Shown here: piece after piece, positions 8,332 through 17,657 of the stretch
How the letters are laid out: the number at the start of each line of letters is the position of its first letter
How positions within the stretch are numbered: position 1 is the stretch's first letter
From: Microbacterium sp. zg-B96
Lineage (GTDB): Bacteria > Actinomycetota > Actinomycetes > Actinomycetales > Microbacteriaceae
Length of the DNA: 64,000 bases
Reading direction: 5' to 3'
NCBI RefSeq assembly: GCF_030246865.1
Contig: NZ_CP126738.1
Coordinates: forward strand, 1,240,001-1,304,000
Program-made: the position numbers and the translations under genes
The notes under the pieces: generated by a model
Databases searched by the model: none
The model's input: the letters and a program-made list of their open reading frames with translations, nothing else
Told to the model about the DNA's origin: nothing

Positions 8332-11300
8332 ATGTTCCGCAAAATCCTGGTCGCGAACCGCGGCGAGATCGCTATTCGAGCCTTCCGCGCCGCCTTCGAA
8401 CTCGGCGCCCGAACGGTCGCGGTCTTCCCCTACGAGGACCGGTATTCGCTTCATCGGCTGAAGGCCGATGAAGCCTACCGCATCGGCGAAGAGGGCCACC
8501 CGGTGCGCGCCTACCTCGATGTCGACGAGATCATCCGCGTGGCCACCGAGAGCGGGGCGGATGCCATTTACCCCGGCTACGGCTTCCTCTCGGAGAACCC
8601 GGAGCTTGCGGCAAGGGCGGCGGCGGCCGGCATCGCGTTCATCGGCCCTCCCGCGAAGGTGCTGGAGATGGCCGGCAACAAGGTCACCGCCAAGCACCAC
8701 GCGATCGCCGCCGGCGTGCCGGTGCTGCGCTCGACCGAGGCATCCGATGACATCGACGCGCTCGTCGCGCAGGCCGAGGACATCGGCTTCCCGCTCTTCG
8801 CCAAGGCGGTCGCCGGCGGCGGCGGCCGCGGGATGCGCCGCGTCGACCGGGCCGAAGAGCTCGCGCCGTCACTGGCCGAGGCGATGCGCGAAGCGGGGAG
8901 TGCGTTCGGAGACTCGCGCATGTTCCTCGAGCAGGCGGTCCTGCGGCCTCGGCACGTCGAAGTGCAGATCCTCGCCGACACCGCTGGCCACACCGTGCAC
9001 CTGTTCGAGCGTGACTGCTCGGTGCAGCGCCGCCACCAGAAGGTCATCGAGATCGCCCCTGCGCCGAACCTCGACGACGACACCCGCGATGCGCTGCACC
9101 GCTACGCAGTCGCGTTCGCCGAGTCCATCGGCTACCAGAACGCCGGCACCGTGGAGTTCCTCCTCGAAACCGCCGGCCCCCGCACCGGCGAAGTGGTGTT
9201 CATCGAGATGAACCCGCGCATCCAGGTGGAGCACACCGTGACCGAGGAGGTCACCGACGTCGACCTCGTGCAGTCGCAGATGCGCATCGCCGCGGGGGAG
9301 ACCCTGGAGGAGCTCGGGCTTCGCCAGGAGGACATCCACCTGCGCGGCGCCGCCCTGCAGTGCCGCATCACCACCGAGGACCCGTCGCAGGGCTTCCGGC
9401 CCGACACGGGCAAGATCACCACCTACCGCTCGCCCGGTGGTGCCGGCATCCGCCTCGACGGCGGCACGACCGCCGCCGGCTCGCAGATCAGCCCGCACTT
9501 CGACTCGATGCTCGCCAAGCTCACCTGCCGTGGCCGCGACTTCCAAGCCGCCGTGGTGCGCTCCCGCCGCGCACTGGCCGAGTTCCGCATCCGCGGCGTA
9601 TCCACCAACATCCCGTTCCTGCAGAGCGTGCTGGAGGACCCGGCGTTCGTCGCGGGTGACCTGTCCACCGCGTTCATCGACGAGCGGCCGCACCTGGCCA
9701 ACGGGCGCGAGTCGAAGGACCGCGGCTCGAAGATCCTCGGCTGGCTCGCCGACACCACCGTCAACCGGCCCAACGGCTCCAACCCGCTGACGGTCGACCC
9801 GGCATCCAAGCTCCCCACCGTCGATCTCACCGCCCCCGCTCCCGCCGGCTCGCGGCAGCGCCTGCAGGAGCTCGGCCCGGCCGGTTTCGCCAAGTCCCTC
9901 CGCGAACAGACGGCCCTCGCCGTCACCGAGACGACCTTCCGCGACGCCCACCAGTCGCTGCTGGCCACCCGCGTGCGCACGAAGGACCTCGTCACCGTGG
10001 CCCCCTACGTCGCGCGGCTCACCCCGCAGCTGCTGTCGGTCGAGGCCTGGGGCGGCGCCACCTACGACGTCGCGCTGCGCTTCCTCGGTGAGGACCCGTG
10101 GGAACGCCTCGATGCGCTGCGCACTTCACTGCCGAACGTGGCGATCCAGATGCTGCTGCGCGGCCGCAACACCGTGGGCTACACGCCGTACCCGACGCAG
10201 GTGACCGATGCCTTCGTCCGCGAGGCCGCGGCATCCGGCGTCGACATCTTCCGCATCTTCGACGCGCTCAACGACGTGTCCCAGATGCGCCCGGCCATCG
10301 ACGCGGTGCTGGCCAGCGGCACCGCCGTGGCCGAAGTGGCCGTCTGCTACACCGGCGACCTGCTCAACCCGGCCGAGGACCTCTACACGCTCGACTACTA
10401 CCTGCGCCTGGCTGAGCAGATCGTGGATGCCGGGGCGCACGTGCTGGCCATCAAGGACATGGCCGGGTTGCTCCGCCCTGCCGCCGCCGGCCGTCTGGTC
10501 TCGGCGCTGCGCGACCGGTTCGACCTGCCGGTGCACGTGCACACGCACGACACCGCCGGCGGACAGCTCGCGACGCTGCTGGCTGCCAGCGCCGCCGGGG
10601 CGGATGCCGTGGATGCCGCGGCCGCCCCCATGTCCGGCACGACCAGCCAGCCGTCGCTGTCCGCCCTGGTCGCGGCGCTCGCGAACACCGACCGCGACAC
10701 CGGGCTCGACCTTGACGCCGTCTCCGACCTCGAGCCCTACTGGGAGGCGGTGCGCGCCCTGTACCGTCCGTTCGAGTCGGGTCTGCCCGGCCCCACCGGC
10801 CGCGTCTACCGGCACGAGATCCCGGGCGGACAGCTGTCGAACCTGCGCCAGCAGGCGATCGCGCTGGGGCTGGCGGACGACTTCGAGCTGATCGAGGACA
10901 TGTACGCCGCAGCGGATGCCATCCTCGGCCGCGTGCCCAAGGTGACGCCGTCGTCGAAGGTGGTCGGCGACCTCGCACTGCACCTGGCGGCGGTCAAGGC
11001 CGACCCGGCCGACTTCGCCGAGAACCCGCACAAATACGACGTGCCCGACTCGGTGGTCGGCTTCATGGCAGGCGAGCTGGGGGATCTCCCCGGCGGCTGG
11101 CCGGAGCCGTTCCGCACCAAGGTGCTGGCCGGCCGCGAAGTGCGGGAGGGAATGACCGAACTCTCCGACGAGGATGCCGCGGCGCTCGACGGCGACTCCA
11201 CCACCCGCCGGGGCACGTTGAATGAGCTGCTGTTCCCCGCTCCCACCCGGGCGTTCCAGGAGGTGCGCGACACCTACGGCGACCTCAGCGTGCTGGACAC

Positions 11301-11739
11301 CGTCGACTACCTCTACGGCCTCGCGTCGGGTACCGAGCACGTCGTGGAGATCGAGCGGGGCGTGCAGCTGTACGTGGGGCTCGAGGCGATCGGCGAGGCC
11401 GACGACAAGGGCATGCGCACCGTCATGACCACACTCAACGGTCAGCTGCGGCCGGTGTTCGTGCGCGACCGCGCGATCGATGTCGCCCACCGTCAGGCGG
11501 AGAAGGCAGACACGTCCAAGCCCGGTCAGGTGGCGGCTCCCTTCTCCGGAGTCGCGACGATCAAGGTCGAGGTGGGCGACACCGTCGCAGCCGGTCAGCC
11601 GGTCGCCTCGATCGAGGCGATGAAGATGGAAGCGGCGATCACCTCACCCGTCGACGGCGTCGTGGAGCGACTGGCGGTCACCGGGACGCAACAGGTGGAG
11701 GCAGGGGACCTTTTGGCCGTCGTGCGCCCCTCCGAGTAA
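8332..11739 (+). CDS. pyc: Pyruvate carboxylase
   Basis: 1135 residues, standard length for single-chain pyruvate carboxylase. It starts MFRKILVANRGEIAIRAF. The biotin carboxylase domain (to about 455) is followed by the carboxyltransferase TIM barrel (ETTFRDAHQSLLATR, then MLLRGRNTVGY), the PYC/OADA region, and a C-terminal biotinyl domain with EAMKMEA, the biotinylated Lys being about residue 1098. ATG at 8332 is chosen over GTG at 8326 because GTGAGGTGAG serves as its ribosome site. It carboxylates pyruvate to oxaloacetate (anaplerosis). Its flanking genes are both ParA/MinD-type ATPases. Confidence 0.96.
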   Translation: MFRKILVANRGEIAIRAFRAAFELGARTVAVFPYEDRYSLHRLKADEAYRIGEEGHPVRAYLDVDEIIRVATESGADAIYPGYGFLSENPELAARAAAAGIAFIGPPAKVLEMAGNKVTAKHHAIAAGVPVLRSTEASDDIDALVAQAEDIGFPLFAKAVAGGGGRGMRRVDRAEELAPSLAEAMREAGSAFGDSRMFLEQAVLRPRHVEVQILADTAGHTVHLFERDCSVQRRHQKVIEIAPAPNLDDDTRDALHRYAVAFAESIGYQNAGTVEFLLETAGPRTGEVVFIEMNPRIQVEHTVTEEVTDVDLVQSQMRIAAGETLEELGLRQEDIHLRGAALQCRITTEDPSQGFRPDTGKITTYRSPGGAGIRLDGGTTAAGSQISPHFDSMLAKLTCRGRDFQAAVVRSRRALAEFRIRGVSTNIPFLQSVLEDPAFVAGDLSTAFIDERPHLANGRESKDRGSKILGWLADTTVNRPNGSNPLTVDPASKLPTVDLTAPAPAGSRQRLQELGPAGFAKSLREQTALAVTETTFRDAHQSLLATRVRTKDLVTVAPYVARLTPQLLSVEAWGGATYDVALRFLGEDPWERLDALRTSLPNVAIQMLLRGRNTVGYTPYPTQVTDAFVREAAASGVDIFRIFDALNDVSQMRPAIDAVLASGTAVAEVAVCYTGDLLNPAEDLYTLDYYLRLAEQIVDAGAHVLAIKDMAGLLRPAAAGRLVSALRDRFDLPVHVHTHDTAGGQLATLLAASAAGADAVDAAAAPMSGTTSQPSLSALVAALANTDRDTGLDLDAVSDLEPYWEAVRALYRPFESGLPGPTGRVYRHEIPGGQLSNLRQQAIALGLADDFELIEDMYAAADAILGRVPKVTPSSKVVGDLALHLAAVKADPADFAENPHKYDVPDSVVGFMAGELGDLPGGWPEPFRTKVLAGREVREGMTELSDEDAAALDGDSTTRRGTLNELLFPAPTRAFQEVRDTYGDLSVLDTVDYLYGLASGTEHVVEIERGVQLYVGLEAIGEADDKGMRTVMTTLNGQLRPVFVRDRAIDVAHRQAEKADTSKPGQVAAPFSGVATIKVEVGDTVAAGQPVASIEAMKMEAAITSPVDGVVERLAVTGTQQVEAGDLLAVVRPSE

Positions 11740-11746
11740 CCTGGAG

Positions 11747-11770
11747 GGATGGGTGCCCAGGCACCCATCC
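11747..11770 (+). terminator. Hairpin after pyc
   Basis: GGATGGGTGC (11747-11756) pairs perfectly with GCACCCATCC (11761-11770) around CCAG. No T tract. It lies between pyc and the next gene, so may be partial attenuation. Confidence 0.55.
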
Positions 11771-11789
11771 CGAACTTGGAGTGAGAGCT

Positions 11790-13376
11790 GTGACGCCCGA
11801 GCGCAACGAACCGACGCACGACGAGCCCGAGAACGGCATGCTCGCCGACGGCGGAAGCCTCGACACGACCGGGATCGGCATCCTCGGTGGTGCCACCGCT
11901 CAGGTCGACGTGACGCTGCCGATGGCTTCCGACGAAGATGACGACGCGCACGATGAGGCCGTCGATGACGGCTTCCCCGCGGAGGGCTTCGTGCCGGTCG
12001 GGTTCGGCGCCGCCACCACAGACGGCGTCGAGGTCGTCGCGGCCGAGGACGTGACCGTCGATGACGAGCCCACCGACGCCCACCACGCCGGCGAGGAGCT
12101 GGCCGACGACGAGGAGCTCGCCGAGGAAGTCGGCGACCCGGCGGCGGACCACGAGCCGGTGGCGGATGCCGCGGCGAGCGTGCCCGCCTCGCACGCCGGG
12201 CCGACACCCGCGCTGACTCGGGACGCCCCTGCGGCCGCCCCGGAGCAGCCCGCATCCGCACCTGCGCCCGCGCCGACCCCCGCACCGACCCCCGCGACCG
12301 ACGTCGCGCTCGCGGGCACGAGCCGCACGGCATCCGTCGCCGCAGACCTGCACCCCCGCGCCGCCGGGCGGGTGCGCGCACGCACCGGCGAACTGGCCCC
12401 GCGCCGGCTCGGCGAGTTCGAGTCGGGCCGGGAATCGGCCGATCTGCTCACCGCGGACCGCCTGCTCGACCCGCACCACGTCATCAAGCCCGAGCCCGAG
12501 GGCGCGTGGCGGCACTTCCTGTATTCGATCTCCGGCCATCGCATCAACCTCGGCGACGGCCGCCGCGCCCGTGCTCGCAAGGCACTCGATCGGCGCATCG
12601 CGGCGCGGCTGCACGGTGGCGCGAAGTTCGTCCCGGTGCTCTCGCGCAAGGGCGGGGTCGGCAAGACCACCATCACGACGCTGCTGGGCATGGCGCTGGC
12701 CGACGCGCGCGATGACCGCATCATCGCCGTGGACGCCAACCCCGACCGCGGCACCCTCGCCGAGCGCATCGGGAACCCCAGCGGCAAGACGGTGCGGGAC
12801 CTCGTGCGCCGCCGCGGCGAGATCTCCGGCTACCACGACCTGTCGGCCATCGTCGCGCGCGACGAGACGCGGCTGGACGTGCTGGCCTCCGACGCCGACC
12901 CCCACGTGTCGCAGGAATTCAGTGACGAGGACTACCACGAGGTCGCGCAGTTCGCGGGGCACTACTACTCGGTCGTGCTCACCGACACCGGCACCGGCAT
13001 CGTTCACTCCGTGATGGGGGCGACCCTGGATCTCGCCGACGAGTTGATCGTGGTCACCGGGCTGAGCGTGGACGAGGCCCGGCTGGCATCCGAAACCCTC
13101 ACCTGGCTGGAATCCAACGGCTACGCCGACAAGGCGCGCGGTGCCGTGGTGGTGCTCAACGCGAGCCGCCCCGGCGCACCGCTGGTGCGCGCCGACGAGC
13201 TCGAGGCGCACTTCAAGACGCGCGTGCGTGCCGTCGTGCGCATGCCGTACGACCCGCTCATCGCCGCTGGCAGCGCGATCTCGTTCCGTGAGCTGCAGCC
13301 TGCGACGCGCCAGGCGGCGCGGGAACTGGCCGCCATCGTCGTCGAGGGTCTGCGCGACGGGGCACCGGCCGCCTGA
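11790..13376 (+). CDS. MinD/ParA-type ATPase with long acidic, Pro/Ala-rich N-terminus
   Basis: 528 residues from GTG at 11790 (TTGGAGTGAG upstream). The first 200 or so residues are acidic and low complexity, including an Ala-Pro-Thr run, and look disordered. The C-terminal ATPase has [10 protein letters not shown] with the signature Lys near 287, a [10 protein letters not shown] segment and a Walker B-like VVLTDTGTG. This build resembles actinobacterial MinD/ParA proteins related to the type VII-associated EspI group, but no ESX genes are nearby. Its stop overlaps the def start by one base, so the two are co-expressed. Role unknown. Confidence 0.8.
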   Translation: MTPERNEPTHDEPENGMLADGGSLDTTGIGILGGATAQVDVTLPMASDEDDDAHDEAVDDGFPAEGFVPVGFGAATTDGVEVVAAEDVTVDDEPTDAHHAGEELADDEELAEEVGDPAADHEPVADAAASVPASHAGPTPALTRDAPAAAPEQPASAPAPAPTPAPTPATDVALAGTSRTASVAADLHPRAAGRVRARTGELAPRRLGEFESGRESADLLTADRLLDPHHVIKPEPEGAWRHFLYSISGHRINLGDGRRARARKALDRRIAARLHGGAKFVPVLSRKGGVGKTTITTLLGMALADARDDRIIAVDANPDRGTLAERIGNPSGKTVRDLVRRRGEISGYHDLSAIVARDETRLDVLASDADPHVSQEFSDEDYHEVAQFAGHYYSVVLTDTGTGIVHSVMGATLDLADELIVVTGLSVDEARLASETLTWLESNGYADKARGAVVVLNASRPGAPLVRADELEAHFKTRVRAVVRMPYDPLIAAGSAISFRELQPATRQAARELAAIVVEGLRDGAPAA

Positions 13377-13867
13377 TGAGCGTCCGCGACATCCGCCTGT
13401 TCGGCGACCCCGTGCTGCGGTCGGCGTGTGCGCCGATCAACGACATCGACGACGGCGTGCGCGCGCTGGTGCGTGATCTGCTCGAGACGGTCGCGCTGCC
13501 CGGCCGCGCCGGCGTGGCGGCGAACCAGATCGGCGTGGGCCTGCGCGCCTTCAGCTACAACATCGACGGCGACATCGGGTACATCCTCAATCCGACGCTG
13601 GTGGAGGTCTCCGGAGACCCGGTGCCGATGGGGGAGGGATGCCTGTCGGTTCCCGGCCTCTGGCATGACGCCATCCGGCATCCGCACGCGAAGGTCGTCG
13701 GCATAGACCTGGACGGCAACGAGCTGGTACTCGAGGGCGACGGGCTGCTCGCCCAGGCGCTGCAGCACGAGACCGATCACCTCGACGGCAAGCTCTTCCT
13801 TGACCGGCTCACCCCCGAGGACCGCCGCACCGCGATGCGCGAGGTCCGCGAGTCCGCGTGGTTCTGA
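13376..13867 (+). CDS. def: Peptide deformylase
   Basis: 163 residues. All three deformylase motifs are present: [12 protein letters not shown] (46-57), EGCLSVPG with metal ligand Cys89, and QHETDHLDG with His131, Glu132 and His135. It removes the formyl group from nascent N-terminal Met using Fe2+. The ATG overlaps the TGA of the preceding MinD-like gene, so translation is probably coupled. Confidence 0.93.
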   Translation: MSVRDIRLFGDPVLRSACAPINDIDDGVRALVRDLLETVALPGRAGVAANQIGVGLRAFSYNIDGDIGYILNPTLVEVSGDPVPMGEGCLSVPGLWHDAIRHPHAKVVGIDLDGNELVLEGDGLLAQALQHETDHLDGKLFLDRLTPEDRRTAMREVRESAWF

Positions 13868-13886
13868 CCCCAACCGCTGAGACCGT

Positions 13887-13935
13887 AGCTGGTGGCCGAG
13901 ACCGTGGTCGTTTCCCACTGTCTCGGCCACCAGCT
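13887..13935. terminator. Inverted repeat after def
   Basis: AGCTGGTGGCCGAGAC (13887-13902) pairs perfectly with GTCTCGGCCACCAGCT (13920-13935) over a 17-nt loop. It is the first of two tandem inverted repeats between convergent def and the acyl-CoA synthetase gene. Confidence 0.65.
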
Positions 13936-13955
13936 GCGGTTTCACCGTGCGGATG

Positions 13956-13991
13956 CACGAAGGCCCGGAGCATCAGCTCCGGGCCTTCGTG
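13956..13991. terminator. Bidirectional terminator between def and fadD
   Basis: CACGAAGGCCCGGAG (13956-13970) pairs perfectly over 15 bp with CTCCGGGCCTTCGTG (13977-13991), loop CATCAG. It lies 11 bp from the synthetase stop and can serve both convergent genes. Confidence 0.8.
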
Positions 13992-14001
13992 GCGTCGCGG
14001 G

Positions 14002-15828
14002 TCAGCCCAGCGGGACGTTCGTCGTGGCGACGGGGACGCTGTAGAGCTCCTCGACGTCGGCGGCGAAGTCCTGCATGATCACGTTGCGCTTGATCGACAG
14101 CTTCGGGGTGAGGTGGCCGCTGGCTTCGGTCCACTCCGAGGTGAGGATCGTGAACTTGCGGATCGACTCCGCGCGCGAGACCTGTGAATTCGCGACGTCG
14201 ACGGCCTTCTGCACCTCGGCGCGCACCTTCGGGTCCTTCGCGGCATCCGTCAGCGACAGGTCGGCGGGCAGATTGTTGTTCGCCAGCCACGTGGGCAGCA
14301 TCTCCGCGTCCAGCGTGACCAGCGCGGCGATGAACGGCTTCTGATCACCTACGACGACCACCTGCCCGATGATCGGGTTCGCGCGGATGGGGTCCTCCAG
14401 CGCCGCCGGTGCGACGTTCTTGCCGCCGGCGGTGACGAGGATCTCCTTCTTGCGGCCGGTGATCGTGAGGAAGCCGTCGTCGTCGAACGAGCCGATGTCG
14501 CCGGTCTTGAACCAGCCGTCGTCGAACGCTTCCGCGGTCGCCTCGGGGTTGCGCCAGTACTCCTTGAAGACGTTGATGCCGCGCACGGCGATCTCGCCGT
14601 CTTCGCTGAGACGGACGCCGACTCCCGGCAGCACCGGGCCCACCGTGCCGATCTTCGACTTGTTCGCCAGGTTCACCGTCGCCGGAGCAGTCGTCTCGGT
14701 GAGGCCGTAGCCTTCGAGGATCGTCACACCCAGGCTGTGGAAGAAGTGGCCCAGTCGGTGCCCCAGCGGAGCGGAGCCCGAGACGGCGTAGACCACGCGG
14801 CCGCCCATGGCGGTGCGCAGCTTGCCGTAGACGAGCTTGTCGAATACGCGGAACTTGACCTTCAGGCCCAGCGGCACCTTCTTGCCGTCCTGCAGCAGCG
14901 ACGAGTGCTCCACCGCTGCCTTGGCGGCGGCGCGGAAGATCTTGCCCTTGCCGCCGGCTTCGGCCTTCTGCTCGGCGGAGTTGTAGACCTTCTCGAACAC
15001 GCGGGGCACGGCCAGCAGGAACGTGGGCTTGAAGCTGCCCAGCGCGCTGAGCAGCTGCCGCGTGTCGGGCTCGTGGCCGGTCTTCACACCGGCGTGCACG
15101 TTGAGGATCGAGATGAACCGCGCGAACACGTGCGCGGTGGTGATGAACAGCAGCGTCGAGGCCCCCGGGGAGGAGACGACCTCCTGCAGCGCCTTGGCGG
15201 AGTTGCGGGTGAGCTCGACGAAGTTGCTGTGCGTGAGCACGCACCCCTTCGGGCGTCCGGTCGAGCCGGACGTGTAGATGAGGGTGGCGATGTCGGCGCC
15301 GTTGGCGAGGTTCCGGCGGCGCTGGATCTCCTCGTCGGGCACCGGCACGCCCTCGGTGCGCAGGGTGTCCAGGTCGCCGGCCGCGATCGACCAGGTGCTG
15401 CGCACCAGCGGCAGCTGGCCCTGCACCTCGGCGAGGCGCGCGACATGCTCCTCGGACTCGACGATGCACGCGATCGCGCCGGAGTCGGTGAGGTTCCACT
15501 GGATCTGCGCGGGGGAGCTGGTCTCGTAGATCGGCACCATGACAGCGCCGGTATAGAACAGCGCGAAGTCGACGAGCGTCCACGCGTACGTGGTGCGTGC
15601 GAGGAAGCCCACCTTGTCGCCGGGCTCGATGCCCGCGGAGACGAAGCCCTTCGCCAGGCGGATGACCTCGCGCTCGAACTCGATGGCGGTGATGTCGCGC
15701 CAGCCGCCGTTCTCGGGCACCGCGAACAGGGCGAGATCGGGGGTGGCCTTGACTCGCTCGGCGAGCAGATCGCTGATGTTGGCCTGCGGATCGGCGGGGA
15801 CGATCGCGGGTACTTCGAATTGAACCAC
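14002..15828 (-). CDS. Long-chain fatty acid-CoA ligase, FadD15-type
   Basis: 608 residues, AMP-forming adenylate ligase. The ATP-binding P-loop YTSGSTGRPKG is near residue 190, then GYGLTETTA, and the C-terminal TGDIGSFDDDGF and GRKKEILVTAGGKN motifs. It activates fatty acids to acyl-CoA through acyl-AMP. Size and motifs fit the FadD15 group of actinobacteria, which also lies near plsC and aroG in Mycobacterium tuberculosis. GGAGTTGCC precedes the ATG; a TTACACT segment near 15886-15880 is a weak candidate -10. Divergent from glucokinase. Confidence 0.88.
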   Translation of the reverse strand: MVQFEVPAIVPADPQANISDLLAERVKATPDLALFAVPENGGWRDITAIEFEREVIRLAKGFVSAGIEPGDKVGFLARTTYAWTLVDFALFYTGAVMVPIYETSSPAQIQWNLTDSGAIACIVESEEHVARLAEVQGQLPLVRSTWSIAAGDLDTLRTEGVPVPDEEIQRRRNLANGADIATLIYTSGSTGRPKGCVLTHSNFVELTRNSAKALQEVVSSPGASTLLFITTAHVFARFISILNVHAGVKTGHEPDTRQLLSALGSFKPTFLLAVPRVFEKVYNSAEQKAEAGGKGKIFRAAAKAAVEHSSLLQDGKKVPLGLKVKFRVFDKLVYGKLRTAMGGRVVYAVSGSAPLGHRLGHFFHSLGVTILEGYGLTETTAPATVNLANKSKIGTVGPVLPGVGVRLSEDGEIAVRGINVFKEYWRNPEATAEAFDDGWFKTGDIGSFDDDGFLTITGRKKEILVTAGGKNVAPAALEDPIRANPIIGQVVVVGDQKPFIAALVTLDAEMLPTWLANNNLPADLSLTDAAKDPKVRAEVQKAVDVANSQVSRAESIRKFTILTSEWTEASGHLTPKLSIKRNVIMQDFAADVEELYSVPVATTNVPLG

Positions 15829-15976
15829 GGCAACTCCTTTGTGTACCGGTCGGGAAATCGGGTTATTGCGTCGAAACCGAGTGTAATGGCACGGCGCCGG
15901 TGCCCCGGTGGTCTGGTGCCCGTCGCACTAGACTTTCAGGCGGCCCTGCGCGTCGCAGCGGCGGGAGGGATGCCGC

Positions 15977-16912
15977 GTGCTCAAGGTCGGGATCGACATC
16001 GGTGGAACGAAGATCGCCGGGGGCGTCGTCGATGACGACGGTACGGTGATCGAGCAGCTGCGGGTGGACACCCCCCTGGACACCGAGGCACTTGCCGATG
16101 CCGTCTCCGACATGGCGCACCACTTCGCGCAGACCCACGATGTGGTCGCGGTCGGCGTCGCCGCCGCCGGGTTCATCGACAAGTCGCGCTCGGTGGTCAT
16201 CCACGCTCCCAACATCGCGTGGCGCAACGAACCGCTGCGCGCGAACCTGGAGCGACGCATCGGCCGGCCGGTGACGATCGAGAACGACGCCAACGCCGCC
16301 GGCTGGGGCGAGTACCGCTTCGGCGCGGGCCGCGGCGTCGGCGACATGGTCATGCTGACCCTCGGCACCGGCGTGGGCGGTGCGATCATCACGGCGGGCG
16401 AACTGGCTCACGGCGGCCACGGCATCGCCGGCGAGCTCGGGCACACCCGCTTCATGCGCGACGGGCGGCTGTGCGGCTGCGGCCAGAGCGGATGCCTCGA
16501 GCAGTATGCATCCGGTCGGGCGCTGCAGCGCGAAGCCGGCGACATCGCCGACCGCGGTGGCATCGGCGCGGCGCTGGCGCAGGTCCGTGCCGAGAAGGGC
16601 GCGATCCCTGGTCCGGCGATCTCCCGCCTGATCCTCGCCGGTGACCCCGGTGCGATCGAGGCCCTCCGTCGCGTCGCGACCGCGCTGGGTGAGTCGTGCG
16701 GCGGCTTCCAGGCGGTGCTCGATCCGGAGGTGTTCGTCATCGGCGGGGGAGTGGCGCAACTGGGCGAGACGCTGCTCGAGCCGGTGCGCATCGCGTACGA
16801 GACGTCACTGCCCGGGTACGGCGACCGGCCCGTCGCCGACTTCGTCATCGCCCAACTCGGCAACGATGCCGGCATGATCGGCGTCGCCGACCTCGCGGGG
16901 CGGAGCGTGTAG
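15977..16912 (+). CDS. glk: ROK-family glucokinase
   Basis: 311 residues from GTG at 15977, with GGGAGGGA upstream. The ATP phosphate motif DIGGTK is at 7-12, the catalytic Asp in ENDANAAGWGE near 104, and the ROK zinc site at His156 plus CGCGQSGC (166-173). It phosphorylates glucose to glucose-6-phosphate in the cytosol; ROK hexose specificity cannot be read with certainty, and no DNA-binding domain is attached, so it is not a repressor. TAGACT at 15929-15934 is a likely -10. The plsC gene begins two bases after the stop. Confidence 0.87.
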   Translation: MLKVGIDIGGTKIAGGVVDDDGTVIEQLRVDTPLDTEALADAVSDMAHHFAQTHDVVAVGVAAAGFIDKSRSVVIHAPNIAWRNEPLRANLERRIGRPVTIENDANAAGWGEYRFGAGRGVGDMVMLTLGTGVGGAIITAGELAHGGHGIAGELGHTRFMRDGRLCGCGQSGCLEQYASGRALQREAGDIADRGGIGAALAQVRAEKGAIPGPAISRLILAGDPGAIEALRRVATALGESCGGFQAVLDPEVFVIGGGVAQLGETLLEPVRIAYETSLPGYGDRPVADFVIAQLGNDAGMIGVADLAGRSV

Positions 16913-16914
16913 GG

Positions 16915-17598
16915 GTGTTCTACTGGCTGATGAAGTACATCGTGGTCGGTCCGTTCGTCAAGGCGATCTTCCGGCCGTGGATCGTCGGGCGGGCGAACAT
17001 CCCCGCCGAGGGGGCGGCGATCCTCGCCAGCAACCATCTCTCGGTGAGCGACTCGGTGTTCCTGCCGCTCATGATCGACCGGCGCATGTCCTTCCTCGCC
17101 AAGAGTGACTACTTCACCGGCAAGGGCATCAAGGGGTGGGCGACCCGGATGTTCATGAAGGGCACCGGTCAGATCCCCATCGACCGCACCGGAGGCAAGG
17201 CGTCCGAGGCATCCCTCAACACCGGACTGCAGGTGCTCGGCCGCGGCGACCTGCTGGGCGTCTACCCGGAGGGCACCCGCAGCCCTGACGGCAAGCTCTA
17301 CCGGGGTCGCACGGGGCTTGCCCGCATGGCGCTGGAGGCGCACGTCCCGGTCGTGCCCGTCGTGATGGTCGACACCGACACGGTCATGCCCATCGGGCGC
17401 AGCATCCCGCGTGTGGGGCGAGTGGGGATGGTGATCGGCGAGCCGCTGGATTTCTCCCGCTTCCGCGGGATGGAAAGCGATCGCTACGTGCTGCGGTCGG
17501 TGACCGACGAGATCATGGTCGCCCTGCAGCGGCTGGGCGAGCAGCGATACGACGATGTCTACGCCTCGACGGTGAAGGACCGCGCCGCCTCGTCCTGA
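16915..17598 (+). CDS. plsC: 1-acyl-sn-glycerol-3-phosphate acyltransferase
   Basis: 227 residues from GTG at 16915, two bases after the glucokinase stop. The acyltransferase HX4D motif is NHLSVSD (His41, Asp46), the substrate motif EGTRS is at 119-123, and a membrane-associating N-terminus precedes them. It acylates lysophosphatidate to phosphatidate at the membrane. Gene order glk-plsC-aroG-kinase resembles the mycobacterial Rv2182c region. Confidence 0.88.
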   Translation: MFYWLMKYIVVGPFVKAIFRPWIVGRANIPAEGAAILASNHLSVSDSVFLPLMIDRRMSFLAKSDYFTGKGIKGWATRMFMKGTGQIPIDRTGGKASEASLNTGLQVLGRGDLLGVYPEGTRSPDGKLYRGRTGLARMALEAHVPVVPVVMVDTDTVMPIGRSIPRVGRVGMVIGEPLDFSRFRGMESDRYVLRSVTDEIMVALQRLGEQRYDDVYASTVKDRAASS

Positions 17599-17645
17599 CC
17601 GCGCGTCGGGCGGTCACGCGGCGCCGGCGCCCTCGCCGCGCTCGG

Positions 17646-17651
17646 TAGACT
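17646..17651 (+). promoter_or_regulatory. -10 box for aroG
   Basis: TAGACT, six bases before the aroG ATG at 17658, so the start of transcription would fall at or next to the start codon. Confidence 0.55.
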
Positions 17652-17657
17652 GGCGGG

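Noticed and set aside
11595..13211. 538-codon minus-strand open frame across pyc end and MinD-like gene
   Set aside because: Shadow of plus-strand coding; no recognisable domain, and it crosses two real gene boundaries.
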